Positions 13,537 through 14,274 of a stretch of DNA of 14,274 nt are shown here, one piece after another. The notes beneath the pieces were generated by a model, which saw only the letters and a list, made by a program, of their open reading frames with translations, was not told where the DNA came from and did no database searches. The first letter of the stretch is position 1. Every line of letters begins with the position of its first letter. Origin of the DNA: UBA6065 sp036565605 (lineage in GTDB: Bacteria; Patescibacteriota; Minisyncoccia; Phycocordibacterales; UBA6065); assembly GCA_036565605.1 (NCBI GenBank), contig DATCXV010000027.1:1-14274 (forward strand), given 5' to 3'. A program made the translations under genes and the position numbers.

Positions 13537-13860
13537 GTCTGGTCGTTGAAAACCCCATAGCGATTGGAAAGGTTACTGGAATACAGCTTTTGTTCCGGAC
13601 AGTTTTCTGTTTTTGAAGCGACTCCCACATCAATCTTACCGCTATCATCGGGTGATCGGCCCAGCATCGCGCAGTTGAAATTTTGTGAAAAATTTCGAAC
13701 GCGGGATGCTGGGAATATTTCCCGGTGAATAGTCGAGAGTTTCGGCGAAAGCCGAACTCGCATCTTCTTCCATCACGCCGTCGATGGCGCGGGGGAGGAT
13801 GGATTATTCATTAGTAACGGAATCGGAAGAATGCATCGATTACTAGAACAAACATTCTTC
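13537..13860 (+). ncRNA. Structured RNA or long riboregulatory leader, unassigned
   Basis: No convincing gene lies between 13375 and 13890, but the plus-strand RNA can form a nested series of helices. (1) 13557-13566 with 13631-13645 (10 bp and a bulge) encloses hairpins 13576-13598 and 13599-13610. (2) A rod-like hairpin at 13660-13713 has a 9-bp base CCCAGCATC/GATGCTGGG and further inner pairs. (3) A stem of 13726-13734 with 13802-13810 closes a three-way junction. Its arms are a GAAA-tetraloop hairpin (13737-13759) and a hairpin around CGCC/GGCG (13776-13789). (4) 13812-13817 with 13840-13845 interleaves with 13826-13833 and 13853-13860, giving a pseudoknot or two exclusive states. It matches no RNA class I can name. 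It could be a leader of the secreted-protein gene 30 bases downstream or a separate RNA. Confidence 0.5.
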
Positions 13861-13890
13861 AGGTTCTCATTACAAGAAGTACACACACAA

Positions 13891-14274
13891 ATGCAAACCA
13901 AAACTTCGAAGGTTGTCGCAGTTGTCGCGGGCTTTGCCCTCGCACTCGGCGTCTTCGCAGCGGTCGGCGCTGCTTCGGTCAATGCTCAGGCAATGACCGC
14001 ATCGCAGCTCGTTGACCTCTTTATCAGCCTCGGCATCATCTCTCCTGACAAGGCAGCAGCCGCAAAGGCAGCAGTCTCGTCGTCGGCTTCGGTCTCGTTC
14101 ACTCGCGACCTTACCATCGGCTCGTCGGGCGCAGATGTCACTGCTCTTCAGAACTTCCTGAATGTAACTCCGGCAACGGGTTACTTCGGTTCGATTACGA
14201 AGGCAGCTGTCACGGCTTACCAGTCGGCACACGGCGTTCCTGCCACCGGCTACTTCGGTCCTCTTACCCGCGCA
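13891..14274 (+). CDS. Secreted peptidoglycan-binding domain protein, 5' part
   Basis: The first 128 codons of a gene that runs off the right edge. A signal peptide is clear. It has a basic start (MQTKTSK), a hydrophobic core VVAVVAGFALALGVFAAVG, and a likely cleavage after an Ala-X-Ala-type NAQA near residue 34. A helical Ala-rich stretch follows (SQLVDLFISLGIISPDKAAA). From about residue 74 a peptidoglycan-binding domain of the PF01471 kind begins (LTIGSSGADVTALQNFLN, TGYFGSITKAAVTAYQSAHG, ATGYFGPLTRA). The protein should be exported and bind the cell wall; the effector part, if any, is outside the window. The long structured leader upstream suggests post-transcriptional control. No strong Shine-Dalgarno is visible. 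Confidence 0.9.
   Translation, partial: MQTKTSKVVAVVAGFALALGVFAAVGAASVNAQAMTASQLVDLFISLGIISPDKAAAAKAAVSSSASVSFTRDLTIGSSGADVTALQNFLNVTPATGYFGSITKAAVTAYQSAHGVPATGYFGPLTRA

Noticed and set aside
13530..13763. 77-residue minus-strand open frame in the structured stretch
   Set aside because: No promoter, membrane or domain signal. Its sequence is explained by the inverted repeats, and it ends inside the candidate promoter.
13537..13860. Identification of the structured stretch as tmRNA or RNase P RNA
   Set aside because: There is no tag reading frame, T-arm or CCA end for tmRNA, and none of the conserved RNase P core sequences (such as GAGGAAAGTCC) on either strand.

Overview
This window looks like a chromosomal segment from a Candidate Phyla Radiation (Patescibacteria) bacterium, most likely of the Parcubacteria group. 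That placement is an inference. It rests on an rpsF-ssb-rpsR cluster that stops without rplI, an EF-P with an unusual tip loop, no visible Shine-Dalgarno sequences, several apparently leaderless genes, and short or lineage-specific small proteins. Base composition is near balanced. All 14 confident stop codons are TAA or TAG, and none is TGA. No transposase, phage gene, CRISPR array, tRNA or rRNA was seen.

Layout. From the left edge to 6.3 kb the window carries the 3' part of glyS (+), a small two-helix membrane protein (-), an M16 zinc peptidase (+), an AI-2E family membrane protein (+), metG (+), a possible small membrane protein (-), and tatD (+). At 6.3-7.7 kb there is a promoter, a structured leader and the rpsF-ssb-rpsR operon (+), closed by a strong bidirectional hairpin. 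At 7.7-12.3 kb, on the minus strand, efp has its own promoter. Upstream of it, separated by a terminator, is a co-directional ftsK, membrane-anchored Ig-like protein and recA group, read in that order. At 12.3-13.4 kb a regulatory-looking spacer full of direct GACA repeats precedes a lineage-specific protein with a C-terminal winged-helix domain. At 13.4-13.9 kb a 516-base gene-free stretch folds on paper into many nested helices, a three-way junction and a possible pseudoknot. It leads into a secreted peptidoglycan-binding protein cut by the right edge.

How the genes work together. Most of the content is translation (GlyRS, MetRS, S6, S18, EF-P) and DNA maintenance (SSB, RecA, FtsK). The S6/SSB/S18 arrangement is the classical one and probably keeps its autoregulatory leader. 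RecA may be co-transcribed with FtsK from a promoter that overlaps a short palindrome. The two stretches least explained by known families are the GACA-repeat spacer with its winged-helix gene, and the long structured leader before the secreted protein. These are the best candidates for undescribed biology here.
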